From NCBI GenBank assembly GCA_964417895.1, contig CAYQJS010000037.1:1-55688 (forward strand): DNA of 55,688 bases. The letters run 5' to 3'. The number at the start of each line of letters is the position of its first letter. The first letter of the stretch is position 1. A program made the position numbers and the translations under genes. The stretch is from CAYQJS01 sp964417895 (lineage in GTDB: Bacteria > Chloroflexota > UBA6077 > SHYK01). Under the pieces are notes generated by a model that was given only the letters and a program-made list of their open reading frames with translations, did no database searches and was not told where the DNA came from. Positions 31,636-40,514 of this stretch are shown one piece after another.

Positions 31636-33471
31636 TCACGAGTGTAGGGGCGCCTCGTCTGAATCGGGGACCGGGTCGGCCGATCCGTCCCCTGAGGGCC
31701 GAAGCCCTGCCCCATGGTCGCCAAAGGGGCGCGTGAGCGGCGACTTTGTAACCTGCTCGAACCGGTGGCCCAGCGCCTGCTGGAACCCTTCGATCTCACG
31801 CGCCACGGTTTCCCGCAGGTGGGCTTCGGGCTGGCCGAGACGGCGGAATTTTCGATAGCGGGCGTCCACCAGGCGAGCGGCGGGCCGGCCCCTGAGGCCC
31901 ACAAGCGCGTCGACCACGAAGTTGCGGAGCAAGAGCGCCGCATAGTCGGGGTCCTGGTGGGCGCCGCCCTCAGGCTCCGGCACGATTGTGTCCACTGCGC
32001 CGAGGCCGCGGCAGTCCGCCGCAGTGAGCCGCAGCGCGTCCGCCACCTGCTGGGCCCGCTCGACGTCGTGATAGAGGATGGCTGCCGCGCCCTCCGGTGC
32101 GATGACCGAGTAGATGGCGTTCTCCTGCATCAGAATCTCATCGGCGACTCCCAGGGCGAGCGCGCCTCCGCTCCCGCCCTCCCCGATCACGGCGGCCACG
32201 ATGGGCACTGGCAGGATGGACATCGCTGCCAGGCAGCCGGAGATCGATTGAGCGAGGCCATTGGCCTCGGCGTCGAAATCGAGAGCGGCCCCCGGCGTGT
32301 CGATGAACGTGACCAGGGGTAGGCGTAGCTCCCCTGCCAGGCGCATCAGCCGGGCCGCCTTTCGGTAACCCTCCGGCCGCATACGCCCCTCGTTACGCCG
32401 GGCGCTCCCGTCTCCCCGGCCGCGTTCCTGGGCCACGACCACGACGCTGATGCCACCCAGATCGCCGATGCCGCCGATGAGCGCGGGGTCATCCCCGTGA
32501 AGACGGTCACCGTGCAGCTCGACGAACTGCGGCATCATCCGCTGGATGTAGTCCTCCGACGTGGGGCGGCCCTCGTGGCGAGCCAGCTGTACGGCTTCCC
32601 AGGCCGAAGTTGGAGGACGCGGGTCCGGCCGGTACAGCTCGTCGGAGCGCTGCGCCAACCGGAACGGGTTGTCGAGGAGATGGAGGAGCGTCGCTAGCAC
32701 GTTGCGCAGTCGGCCGCGTTCGACCACGGCATCGATCATGCCGTGCGCGAGCAGGAACTCCGCCGTCTGGGCGCCCTTCGGCGGCGGTTGGCCCGTGACC
32801 CCCTCAATGACCCGCGGCCCGGCAAAGCCAATCAGCGCCCCGGGCTCGGCGAGGACGATGCCGCCCTGGCTGGCATACCCGGCGTACACGCCACCCGTCG
32901 TGGGGTTCGTGAGGACCGAGATGTAGGGAATGCCCCGCTGTCGCAGGCGTAGCGCCGCGCCCGTCGTCTTCGCCATCTGGACCAGGGAGAGCATTCCCTC
33001 TTGCATGCGTGCGCCGCCGCTCGCGGCGATGGAGATGAAGGGCAGCCGGCGCTTGAGGGCCATCTCCATGGCCAGGGTGACCTTCTCGCCGACCACCGAT
33101 CCCATGCTGCCGCCCATGAACTCGAAGTCCAGGACGGCGAGCACGGCGGCGTTGCCGTTGATTCGCCCGACGCCTGTGACCACCGCCTCCGACAGCCCCG
33201 TCTTTTCCCGGGCGTGGGCCAGCCGCTCCCGGTAGGACATCGTGTCGGAGAACAGCAGGGGATCGACGGAGACGAGCTGGCTGGCGGTCTCCTCGAAGCT
33301 GCCGGCGTCGAGCAGCATGTCCAGGCGGATGCGCGCTGGGACCGAAAAATGGTGCTCACACGCATCGCACACGAGGAGGGTCTGTCGGCGCGGCCCCGGC
33401 GGCGCGCCACAGCGCGGGCAGGGCCCTGGGGAGAGGGTCGCCGACTCGTTGGGTGCCGATGGAGCATTCAT
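31636..33471 (-). CDS. accDA: Fused acetyl-CoA carboxylase carboxyltransferase (AccD-AccA)
   Basis: A 611-residue single chain uniting both subunits of the carboxyltransferase that makes malonyl-CoA. The AccD half begins with a zinc ribbon (CPRCG and CDACE), then FEFMGGSMGSVVGEK and SIAASGGARMQEG and NPTTGGVYAGYA. The AccA half starts near residue 295 (AWEAVQLARHEGRPTSEDYI), with GDRLHGDDPALIGGIG, TFIDTPGAALDFDAE and SVIAPEGAAAILY. ATG 33471 is the last start before the zinc ribbon; a TATAAT box lies about 27 bases before it. The C-terminal 35 residues are a non-conserved extension reading over the hydrolase relic. Biotin carboxylase and carrier genes are not in the window. Confidence 0.92.
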   Translation of the reverse strand: MNAPSAPNESATLSPGPCPRCGAPPGPRRQTLLVCDACEHHFSVPARIRLDMLLDAGSFEETASQLVSVDPLLFSDTMSYRERLAHAREKTGLSEAVVTGVGRINGNAAVLAVLDFEFMGGSMGSVVGEKVTLAMEMALKRRLPFISIAASGGARMQEGMLSLVQMAKTTGAALRLRQRGIPYISVLTNPTTGGVYAGYASQGGIVLAEPGALIGFAGPRVIEGVTGQPPPKGAQTAEFLLAHGMIDAVVERGRLRNVLATLLHLLDNPFRLAQRSDELYRPDPRPPTSAWEAVQLARHEGRPTSEDYIQRMMPQFVELHGDRLHGDDPALIGGIGDLGGISVVVVAQERGRGDGSARRNEGRMRPEGYRKAARLMRLAGELRLPLVTFIDTPGAALDFDAEANGLAQSISGCLAAMSILPVPIVAAVIGEGGSGGALALGVADEILMQENAIYSVIAPEGAAAILYHDVERAQQVADALRLTAADCRGLGAVDTIVPEPEGGAHQDPDYAALLLRNFVVDALVGLRGRPAARLVDARYRKFRRLGQPEAHLRETVAREIEGFQQALGHRFEQVTKSPLTRPFGDHGAGLRPSGDGSADPVPDSDEAPLHS

Positions 33472-33496
33472 GTTCGGGAGGAGATCTCTCTCAGGA

Positions 33497-33502
33497 TTAT
33501 AG
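33497..33502 (-). promoter_or_regulatory. TATAAT -10 box for accDA
   Basis: An exact TATAAT on the minus strand, 26 bases from the accDA start codon. A TTGGGC lies about 21 bases further upstream, too far for an ideal -35. Confidence 0.45.
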
Positions 33503-33733
33503 GGCTCGGGCCTCTGTACATTGCCCAAGTGGCCAACAGTGTGAGTTCTTCTACGCATCGTGAAGATATGTTCGCACTTCCGGCAAGGCTGACCCCTCAC
33601 TCTTTCCCTCTCCCCCGCGCGGGGGCGATGGAAAGAGTTCAGGGATACAATGCGCGCTGTCGAGCGTCGGGTGGGGCAATCCCAGCGGTGTCAAAGCAGG
33701 GTCACGTTTAAGGGTCGTAGATTTGAGCCGTAT

Positions 33734-33826
33734 GGTTACCCCCCACCCCAACCCTCCCCCACAAGGGGGGGGGTGTAAGCCTGGCGCCTTCCCCCTTGTG
33801 GGGGAGGATTGGGGTGGGGGGTGACC
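33734..33826. repeat. R2 element, ~36-bp inverted repeat
   Basis: GGTTACCCCCCACCCCAACC through CAAGGGGG (about 33734-33769) is mirrored by CCCCCTTGTGGGGGAGG through GGGGTGACC (about 33791-33826). The two arms are nearly perfect and surround a 20-base spacer, the form of a small palindromic mobile repeat. Confidence 0.8.
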
Positions 33827-33863
33827 GACGCAGGAAGTACGAACGATTTCGTTGCACATGCTT

Positions 33864-33929
33864 AGGGTCACGCTGAACCGAAGCGAAGCATCTCCCGGGA
33901 GACCCTTCGCCGTGGCTCAATGTGACAGA
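33864..33929. repeat. GTCACGCTGA...TGTGACAG repeat
   Basis: The segment shares the words GCGAAGCATCTCCCGGGAGA and CTTCGCCGTGGCTCA with the repeat at 47.2 kb in the opposite orientation, and its centre TCTCCCGGGAGA is a perfect palindrome. Confidence 0.6.
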
Positions 33930-33972
33930 TTGCAGGAGAGCTTATGTCAATAGCCAGTAGCGTCGTCGCGCC

Positions 33973-34974
33973 ATGAAGATCGACGTCCACGCCCACTTTG
34001 TACCTGAGAGCTGCATTGACATCCAATCGACCGTGCGCGAGTCCGGGGCTGAGTTGGTGCGCGTCACGCAACCGGACACCGGCCAGGTGGTCTACAGCGG
34101 GCAGACCGCAGACCGGAACTTCGACGCCGAGCAGATGCATAACGTCGACCGCCGCCTCCGCGACATGCACGAGCGGCAGGTGGACATGCACGTGCTGTCA
34201 GCGCCGACGACGTTGCTTGGCTACCGCCTGGAGCCTGCGAAGGCGCTGGCGCTGGACCGGCGCATCAACGACGCCTTCGCCGAGACCGTTGCCAGCAATC
34301 CGGCCCATTTCGTGGGGCTGGCCGCTGTGCCGCTCCAGGCCCCGGAGGAGTCCGCCCGAGAGCTGGAGCGCGCGGTGCGTGAGCTGGGGCTGCGGGGGGT
34401 GCAGATCGGCACCAACGTCAATGGCATGAATCTGGACGATCCCAGCCTGGCGCCGTTCTACAGAACAGTCCAGGAGCTGGACGTGCCGGTGTTTATCCAC
34501 CCCCTCACCGTCCTGGGGGCCGAGCGGCTCCGCGGCTTCCACCTGGGCAACCTCATCGGGAATCCCACCGAGGATGCCGTGGCAGCGGCGAGCCTCATCT
34601 TCGGTGGTGTGCTGAAGGAGTTCCCCCGCCTAAAGTTCTACATCGCGCATGGCGGCGGGTCATGCCCGTTCCTGCGCGGCCGCTGGGAGCACGGCTGGCG
34701 CGTGCGCCCCGAGGCCAGGGTGAAGATCGACCGGCCACCGAGCGAGTACTTTCGCCTGCTCTACTTCGACTCGCTCACCCACTCCGGGCCGGCGCTCAAC
34801 TATCTCGTGGAGACCGTGGGCCCGGAGCGCGTCATGCTGGGAACCGATTACCCTTACGACATGAGCGACCTCGATCCGCTGAAGACCATCGCATCGCTGC
34901 CCCACCTGACGGACCACCAGCGGGACATGATCTATGGCCTCAACGCCGCGGCCCTCTTCAGGATTGATCAGTGA
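33973..34974 (+). CDS. Amidohydrolase family 2 (ACMSD-like)
   Basis: A 333-residue metal-dependent hydrolase/decarboxylase. The metal site motif DVHAHF is at 4-9; a barrel His lies in VFIHPL (about 178), another in IAHGGG (about 221), and the late Asp in LGTDYPYDM. This set is typical of 2-amino-3-carboxymuconate-semialdehyde decarboxylase relatives that act after ring cleavage. No good Shine-Dalgarno is seen before the ATG; repeats occupy the upstream 370 bases. The solute-binding lipoprotein gene follows after an R2 repeat. Confidence 0.88.
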   Translation: MKIDVHAHFVPESCIDIQSTVRESGAELVRVTQPDTGQVVYSGQTADRNFDAEQMHNVDRRLRDMHERQVDMHVLSAPTTLLGYRLEPAKALALDRRINDAFAETVASNPAHFVGLAAVPLQAPEESARELERAVRELGLRGVQIGTNVNGMNLDDPSLAPFYRTVQELDVPVFIHPLTVLGAERLRGFHLGNLIGNPTEDAVAAASLIFGGVLKEFPRLKFYIAHGGGSCPFLRGRWEHGWRVRPEARVKIDRPPSEYFRLLYFDSLTHSGPALNYLVETVGPERVMLGTDYPYDMSDLDPLKTIASLPHLTDHQRDMIYGLNAAALFRIDQ

Positions 34975-35036
34975 TCCTCCGTCGAAAGGGAGGTGACCGA
35001 TCCGCCCCTGAGAGGGAAGGCCGGGGGGGCGACCTG

Positions 35037-35081
35037 TGATCCCCTCCCCCCTTGAGGGGGAGGGTTAGGGAGGGGGGTGAC
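35037..35081. repeat. R2 repeat supplying the next gene's ribosome-binding site
   Basis: CCCCTCCCCC-TTGAGGGGGAGGGTTAGGG-AGGGGGGTGAC ends directly at ATG 35082. Its purine-rich right arm (GGGAGGGGGG) sits where the Shine-Dalgarno should be. Confidence 0.75.
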
Positions 35082-36815
35082 ATGGGAGTGAACATGCTAC
35101 TGACCCGCGCGCGTCCAATCTTGCTCGCCCTGGGATTCGTTCTCGCGGGGTGTGCCGCCCCGGGCGCGCGCGAGCCCACCCAAGCTGGTGCGCCGCAGCC
35201 CGGGCAGCCGTCAGCCGGGCCCAAGCGGATAACGGTCGCCATCATGGGGGACCCGTCGGGGCTCAGCAATACCATCGACCGCGCCGGTGCCGGCGGAACC
35301 CCGGGGCTCGACGCCATCGAGGAGCTGGTGAACGCCGGCCTCAGTCAGTGGGATGCGGGCGGCGTGCTCCAGGCGCGGCTGGGCGAGTCCGTGCCGAGCC
35401 TGGAGAACGGGTTGTGGAAGGTCTTCGGGGACGGTCGCATGGAGATAACCTGGCGCATCAAGCCCGGTGTCCAGTGGCACGACGGGGCCCCGCTCACTGG
35501 CGACGATCTCGTCTTTACGGTCATGGTCGGCCGGGACCGCGACCTGCCGGCCCTGGGCAACGCCGCTTACGACGCCGTGGAGAGGGTCGAGGCGACCGAC
35601 TCCCGAACCGTGACCGTGCACTGGCGGCGTCCGTTCGTGCAGGCCGACACCATGTTCACAACCTCACTGGCGCTGCCCCTGCCGCGGCACCTCCTGGAGC
35701 GGTCGTACGCCGAAGATAAGGCGACCTTCATCCAGGCGCCTTACTGGTCGCAGGAGTTCGCGGGGACCGGCCCGTACAAGGTGCGTGAGTGGACACGGGG
35801 CAGCCACATGGTGCTCGTGGCAAACGCCGCCTATGCGTTAGGGCGGCCGCGAGTTGACGAGATCGAGGTCAAATTCATCCAGGACCCCAACGCGCTGATC
35901 GCCAATATCCTCGCCGGCGAGGTGGAGCTCAACCTGGGGCGCGGCCTCTCGCTGGAACAGGGGACTGGCATCCGCGACCAGTGGCGAGACGGCAAGCTGG
36001 CCGTCAGGCTCAGCAGCTGGATCGCGGCCTACCCCCAATTCCTGAACCCGAGCCCGCCGATCGTCGCGGACGCGCGATTCCGACGCGCACTGCTACACGC
36101 GATCGATCGCCAGCAGATGGTGGATTCCATCCAGTTCGGGCAGAGCGCCGTCGCCCACAGCTACGTCGGCCCGAGCGAGCCCGAATACCGGGAGATCGAG
36201 CGAAGTATCGTGCGGTTTGAGTACGACGCACGCCGCGCCGCCGAGATGATCGAGGGCCTGGGCTATGTCAGAGCGGCGGACGGCGCGTTCCGTGATGGCA
36301 CGGGCCAGCGCCTCGCGCTCGAAATCCGGACGACGGGTGGCGACGATTTCCAGGAGAAGTCCATGCTCTCCGTCGCCGACTACTGGCAACGCGCAGGCAT
36401 CCAGATGGACCCGGTCGTCGTACCACGGCAGCGGGCTACCGATCGCGAGTATCGCGCGAACTTCCCCGGCTTCGAGCTGGTGCGCCAGCCCAACACCCTC
36501 AGCCCGGATGCGCTCACGCGCATGCACGGCGCCGAGGCGTCACTCCCGGACAACAACTATCGGGGCAGCAATCGGATGCGCTACCGGAGCCCCGAGCTGG
36601 ACGGCCTCATCGAGCGCTTCTACGTCACCATCCCGAGGCAAGAGCGCACGCAGGTGCTGGCGCAGATCGTGCAGCATATGACCGACCAGGTCGTTCCCGT
36701 GGGAATCTACTACAACACTGACATCTCGATGATCGCGAATCGTCTACTGAACGTGGCGCCAGGCGCTCAGGGCTCGACTCCTGCCTGGAACGCGCACGAG
36801 TGGGATGTGCGTTAG
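35082..36815 (+). CDS. Family-5 ABC transporter solute-binding lipoprotein (copy 1)
   Basis: 577 residues. The lipobox LAGC follows a short hydrophobic signal (LLALGFVLAGC), then a Pro/Gln linker and the SBP_bac_5 domain: ITWRIKPGVQWHDGAPLTGDD early, the hinge strand PQFLNPSPPIVADARFRRAL, HAIDRQQMV, and the end NRMRYRSPELDGLIERFY. It captures a peptide-like or other small substrate outside the membrane. ATG 35082 uses repeat-derived purines as ribosome-binding site; ATG 35094 is an alternative. No permease or ATPase gene is next to it. It is clearly more divergent from the copies at 48.7 and 52 kb than these are from each other. Confidence 0.88.
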   Translation: MGVNMLLTRARPILLALGFVLAGCAAPGAREPTQAGAPQPGQPSAGPKRITVAIMGDPSGLSNTIDRAGAGGTPGLDAIEELVNAGLSQWDAGGVLQARLGESVPSLENGLWKVFGDGRMEITWRIKPGVQWHDGAPLTGDDLVFTVMVGRDRDLPALGNAAYDAVERVEATDSRTVTVHWRRPFVQADTMFTTSLALPLPRHLLERSYAEDKATFIQAPYWSQEFAGTGPYKVREWTRGSHMVLVANAAYALGRPRVDEIEVKFIQDPNALIANILAGEVELNLGRGLSLEQGTGIRDQWRDGKLAVRLSSWIAAYPQFLNPSPPIVADARFRRALLHAIDRQQMVDSIQFGQSAVAHSYVGPSEPEYREIERSIVRFEYDARRAAEMIEGLGYVRAADGAFRDGTGQRLALEIRTTGGDDFQEKSMLSVADYWQRAGIQMDPVVVPRQRATDREYRANFPGFELVRQPNTLSPDALTRMHGAEASLPDNNYRGSNRMRYRSPELDGLIERFYVTIPRQERTQVLAQIVQHMTDQVVPVGIYYNTDISMIANRLLNVAPGAQGSTPAWNAHEWDVR

Positions 36816-36817
36816 CT

Positions 36818-36876
36818 GGCTGCTGAAAGACCCGCTCATCCTGAGCTTGTCGAAGGACAGGCTCACCACGAGCGGA
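36818..36876. repeat. R1 repeat copy
   Basis: GGCTGCTGAAAGACCCGCTC then ATCCTGAGCTTGTCGAAGG and an inverse half (CAGGCTCACCACGAGCGG). The nearest relatives are the tandem copies at 8.9 kb. Confidence 0.7.
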
Positions 36877-36928
36877 ACTCAAACCTTTGTCACCAGCCTG
36901 TAGGGCGGGTACGGCAGGGGAGGGGACC

Positions 36929-36952
36929 ATGGATTTCGGAGGGAACCGTTGA
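36929..36952 (+). CDS. Seven-codon upstream mini-ORF overlapping a TTG start
   Basis: ATG 36929 follows GGGAGGGG and encodes MDFGGNR before TGA 36950-36952. That stop overlaps the TTG start of the hydrolase gene (TTGA), the layout of translational coupling or a regulatory leader peptide. It may be chance. Confidence 0.3.
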   Translation: MDFGGNR

Positions 36953-38604
36953 CTGCTGAGGCCGTCCGAGTGTCCGAACCCCGAGACTACAGGCTGATCG
37001 TCGAGAAAGACGTGGCCATCCCGATGCGCGACGGGGCCGTGCTGTTTGCTGACGTGTTCCGGCCGGACGCCGAGGAGCGCTGTCCGGCCATCATGAACAT
37101 CAGCGTCTATCAGAAAGACAAGCTGTGGGTCCCGCCCCCGGACCTGGAGGAAGAGGCGAACCCGTACATGAACTGGGAGACGGTCAACCCGCTCTGGTGG
37201 GTGCCGCGCGGCTACGCCTGCGTTCGAGTCGATGCGCGGGGATCGGGCAAGTCGCACGGCGCGTCGGAACCCAACTCTTACCAGGAAGCGGTCGATTTCT
37301 ACGACGCCATCGAGTGGATCGCGCGACGGCCGTGGTGCTCGGGCAGCATCGGCACGTGCGGCATCTCATACCACGCCAACTCCCAGTGGCGCGTCGCGGG
37401 CCTGCAGCCGCCCTCGCTGAAGGCGATTCTCCCATGGGAGGGCCGAGCCGACATGTATCGCGATCAGGCCTATCACGGCGGCATCTTCTCGATGGAGTTC
37501 GTCGCCAACTGGGCCAACAACAATACCGCGCACCACCTACTTGGCGCTCCGGCCAGCTACAACCCGGATGCGTTTCGCAACGACCTGCTGTGGGAGTGGA
37601 TGCGCCATAGCCTGGACTCAGACTACTGGCGAACGCGCGGCGCGCGGTGGGACTGCGTTACCGTGCCGCTCTATAGCGCCGGCAACTGGGGAGGATTCGC
37701 CCTACACCTGCGCGGCAACACCGAGGGATTCACGCAAGCCGCCTCTCTTCACAAGAAGCTGCGCATCCACGACGGCACCCGCTACCACCTCTTCTATTCT
37801 GAAGAAGGGCGCATGGACCAGCTGCGCTGGTTCGACTACTGGCTCAAGGGCCTCGACACGGGAATCATGGACGAGCCCCCGGTGAAGCTGCTGATTCGAA
37901 CCGGGGATGGGCAGCCATACCAGTGGCGCTTCGAGAACGAGTGGCCCATCGCGAGGACGCAATGGACCAGGATGTACCTCAAGTCCCGTGGTGAGGCCCA
38001 CGCGGCGGCCGCGGGTGAGCTGGTCGAAACGCCGCCCGTCGAGGTCGGCAAACTCTCCTACGCCGCGAGTAGCCCACCAGGGCATGCCGTAGACGACACG
38101 CACATGGGCGTTGCGTTCGAGACGGCGCCGATGGCGGAGGATATCGAGATCACCGGACCCATCGTGCTGGTCCTGTGGGTGTCGAGCACCTCGAAGGACA
38201 TGGACATCTTCGCCACGATCCGCAACATCGGGCCCGATGGCCAGGACTGCTGGGAAGTCGGCCAGCAGGGCAACCCGGTGCCGGTGGCGAAGGGCTGGCT
38301 CCGCGCCTCGCATCGCAAGCTCGACCCCGTGCGCTCACTGCCGTACCGGCCGTTCCACGCCCACGACGAGCGACTGTGGCTCAATCCCGATGAAGTCGTC
38401 GAATGCCACGTCGAGATCTGGCCGAGCTGCATGGTCTTCAGAAAGGGCCACCGCCTCCGGCTCGACGTCCAGCCCCGCGACGGCGTCGGGAGCGAGCGGT
38501 ATCGGCACTACTCCGCCGACTACAACGCGGGTGCGCAGAACACGATCTACGCCGGCGGCGCCATGCCGTCGTATCTCTTATTGCCGGTCATCCCGCCGAG
38601 GTGA
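36949..38604 (+). CDS. CocE/NonD-family serine hydrolase
   Basis: 551 residues. An alpha/beta-hydrolase core opens with VEKDVAIPMRDGAVLFADVF, then RVDARGSGKSHGA and the nucleophile elbow GTCGISYHAN (Ser in G-I-S-Y); the C-terminal jelly-roll (from about 330) includes SSTSKDMDIFATI and RLRLDVQPRD. Family members hydrolyse esters or amides, e.g. cocaine esterase, glutaryl-acylase or X-Pro dipeptidase types; the substrate is unknown. TTG 36949 is chosen for the GGAGGG five bases upstream. It may form a unit with the binding protein upstream, suggesting uptake followed by hydrolysis. Confidence 0.88.
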   Translation: MTAEAVRVSEPRDYRLIVEKDVAIPMRDGAVLFADVFRPDAEERCPAIMNISVYQKDKLWVPPPDLEEEANPYMNWETVNPLWWVPRGYACVRVDARGSGKSHGASEPNSYQEAVDFYDAIEWIARRPWCSGSIGTCGISYHANSQWRVAGLQPPSLKAILPWEGRADMYRDQAYHGGIFSMEFVANWANNNTAHHLLGAPASYNPDAFRNDLLWEWMRHSLDSDYWRTRGARWDCVTVPLYSAGNWGGFALHLRGNTEGFTQAASLHKKLRIHDGTRYHLFYSEEGRMDQLRWFDYWLKGLDTGIMDEPPVKLLIRTGDGQPYQWRFENEWPIARTQWTRMYLKSRGEAHAAAAGELVETPPVEVGKLSYAASSPPGHAVDDTHMGVAFETAPMAEDIEITGPIVLVLWVSSTSKDMDIFATIRNIGPDGQDCWEVGQQGNPVPVAKGWLRASHRKLDPVRSLPYRPFHAHDERLWLNPDEVVECHVEIWPSCMVFRKGHRLRLDVQPRDGVGSERYRHYSADYNAGAQNTIYAGGAMPSYLLLPVIPPR

Positions 38605-38639
38605 CTTGGGCCTTGCCTATGGGGGCGGTAATGGATTGA

Positions 38640-38740
38640 TGCTCGTCGTCCGTAGGCTCGGCCAACACCCGAGCATCTCCCCGTAGCCGCCAACGCCGCC
38701 GCAGTCCTCGGGCGGACACGCGGGCTTCCGCAGAGCGGGC
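38640..38740 (-). pseudogene. Relic of a pRiA4b ORF-3-like plasmid protein
   Basis: The minus strand reads KPACPPEDCGGVGGYGEMLG, then after a one-base shift VLAEPTDDEH, which is the highly typical CPPEDCGG...GYEE.L..L.DP.H..H end of the pRiA4b ORF-3 family. Only about 35 residues remain. The rest of 38605-38826 shows nothing. Confidence 0.6.
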
Positions 38741-38871
38741 ACCGTTCGTCGAGACCCCGTCTGGTGGGAGCTGACGGCTCGCCGCGCGCCCGAGGGCCCT
38801 GCCTGATTGTTTAAGGCCGCTGACCTATGGCGGCCGAATCGCCCGGTCTATTTAACAAAACTGCCATTCAC

Positions 38872-38877
38872 TATAAT
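38872..38877 (+). promoter_or_regulatory. TATAAT box before the Fic gene
   Basis: An exact TATAAT in an AT-rich patch; TTTAAC 15 bases upstream could be a weak -35. It lies inside the longest possible Fic frame, so the true start must be downstream. Confidence 0.5.
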
Positions 38878-38958
38878 AAGTCGGCGGCGGGCAGGCCCCA
38901 TATTCAAAACGCTTTCACAGGAACGACGCGTGACAACGACATCCAGGCGGACCCAGCG

Positions 38959-40149
38959 GTGAGCCCGGATCGCGGCCGCTCGGGTCGCTACGCTCTCCAA
39001 CCGACTGGGTACCGGTCCTTCGTCCCAGCCCCGCTGCCCCCTGACCCGCCATTGGTCCTCGATGGTGAGCTAGTCCGGCTCTTGTCCCAGGCCGACCAGG
39101 CGATCGGCCGGCTGGACGGTGTGGCGCGGACCCTGCCCAACCCGGACCTCTTCGTCGCCATGTACGTCCGCCGAGAGGCCGTACTCAGCTCTCAAATCGA
39201 GGGCACGCAGAGCACACTGCAGGACGTGCTGACCTTCGAGCTCGACGCTCGTGGAGTGGCACTGCCGCGCGACGTCGTGGAGGTGGTGAACTATGTGCGG
39301 GCCATGCACTATGGTCTGAGTCGGCTGGAGACACTGCCGCTGTCCCTGAGGCTGATTCGCGAGATCCACGGCCAGCTCATGGAGGGTGTGCGCGGACAGG
39401 GCCAGCCCGGCGAGTTTCGCACCTCCCAGAACTGGATCGGCCCGCCAAACACGCCGTTGGCGCAGGCGGTCTTCGTGCCGCCGGCCGTCCACGACATGTG
39501 GGAGGCGCTGGACAACTTCGAGCGCTTCCTCCACGACGAGGATCTGCCCACCCTGGTCCATTGCGCGCTCGCCCACGCCCAATTTGAGACCATTCACCCT
39601 TTCCTGGATGGCAACGGCCGCGTAGGCCGGCTCCTGATCAGCCTTCTCCTCGTCGAAAGGGGTGTGTTGCGCCGTCCACTGCTGTACCTTAGCCACTACT
39701 TGAAGCGGCACCAGACCGAGTACTACGATCGCCTCAACGGCGTGCGCGAGACTGGTGGCTGGGAGGCCTGGCTCCGCTTTTTTCTGGCTGGCGTCCAAGC
39801 GACGGCGGAGGAGGCCGGGGCCATGGCGCAGGACATCCTCGAGCTGAGGGAGGGAGACCGGGCGCTGATCGAAGGGAACCGCCTCGGCCCTAACGCGCTG
39901 CGCCTCCTGGACGCGCTGTATGAGACGCCGTTGGCCAGCGCCGCCTCTGCCGCGCGGGCGCTCGGCGTCACCTTCCCAACGGCGAGCAAACTACTCGACC
40001 AGTTCGCTGCACTGGGGCTGGTACGAGAGACCACGGGAGCGCGACGGAGCCGCCGCTATCTTTATGAACCGTACGTGGCGCTACTCGGTGGCGACGAGGA
40101 GGTGGCGGGACCCACACCCCACAGCGCACGAATGGCCCTCGTGCGATGA
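38959..40149 (+). CDS. Fic-domain protein AMP transferase-like
   Basis: 396 residues from GTG 38959 (the frame is open to ATG 38827, but a promoter box lies in between and family proteins begin near DRGRSGRYALQPTGY). The Fic core motif HPFLDGNGRVGR carries the catalytic His. An inhibitory helix motif SSQIEGTQS lies N-terminal to it (Glu in S-x-I-E-G), marking a class II self-inhibited Fic. A C-terminal winged helix (AARALGVTFPTASKLLDQFA) follows. Such proteins add AMP to Ser, Thr or Tyr of targets. It overlaps the MNT gene by four bases (ATGA). Confidence 0.9.
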   Translation: MSPDRGRSGRYALQPTGYRSFVPAPLPPDPPLVLDGELVRLLSQADQAIGRLDGVARTLPNPDLFVAMYVRREAVLSSQIEGTQSTLQDVLTFELDARGVALPRDVVEVVNYVRAMHYGLSRLETLPLSLRLIREIHGQLMEGVRGQGQPGEFRTSQNWIGPPNTPLAQAVFVPPAVHDMWEALDNFERFLHDEDLPTLVHCALAHAQFETIHPFLDGNGRVGRLLISLLLVERGVLRRPLLYLSHYLKRHQTEYYDRLNGVRETGGWEAWLRFFLAGVQATAEEAGAMAQDILELREGDRALIEGNRLGPNALRLLDALYETPLASAASAARALGVTFPTASKLLDQFAALGLVRETTGARRSRRYLYEPYVALLGGDEEVAGPTPHSARMALVR

Positions 40150-40514
40150 GCGAGTCGGCGCGCTCGTCTCCCCCGCACACCGGCGCCGTCGAGTTCCCCC
40201 CTCTCACGGCGGAGCTACTGGACGAGATCGTCCGCCGCGTCCTCGCCGTGGGCGACCCGATCAGCATCGTCCTCTTCGGGTCGCGCGCCAGGGGCGACGC
40301 CCGACCGGATAGCGATCTCGATCTGCTGATCGTCGAGGAGACGACCTCCCGTGGGGCTGAGCGTGACGCCCGGTACTACAGGGCGCTCCGGGGTGTCTAC
40401 CCTGCCAAGGACATTCAGGTGTGGACTCCCGGGGAGGTGGACGAGTGGCGACAGGTTCCCAACTCGTTCATCATGACCGTGCTCCGCGAGGGCAAAGTCC
40501 TCTATGCAAGATAA
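40146..40514 (+). CDS. MNT-type nucleotidyltransferase antitoxin
   Basis: A 122-residue minimal nucleotidyltransferase. The catalytic motif is GSRARGDARPDSDLDLL (G-S-x10-D-x-D) in the central beta hairpin. Such proteins pair with HEPN toxins and neutralise them, in known cases by adding AMP groups to the HEPN protein. It is translationally coupled to the Fic gene upstream and overlaps the HEPN gene downstream. All catalytic residues are present. Confidence 0.85.
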   Translation: MSESARSSPPHTGAVEFPPLTAELLDEIVRRVLAVGDPISIVLFGSRARGDARPDSDLDLLIVEETTSRGAERDARYYRALRGVYPAKDIQVWTPGEVDEWRQVPNSFIMTVLREGKVLYAR

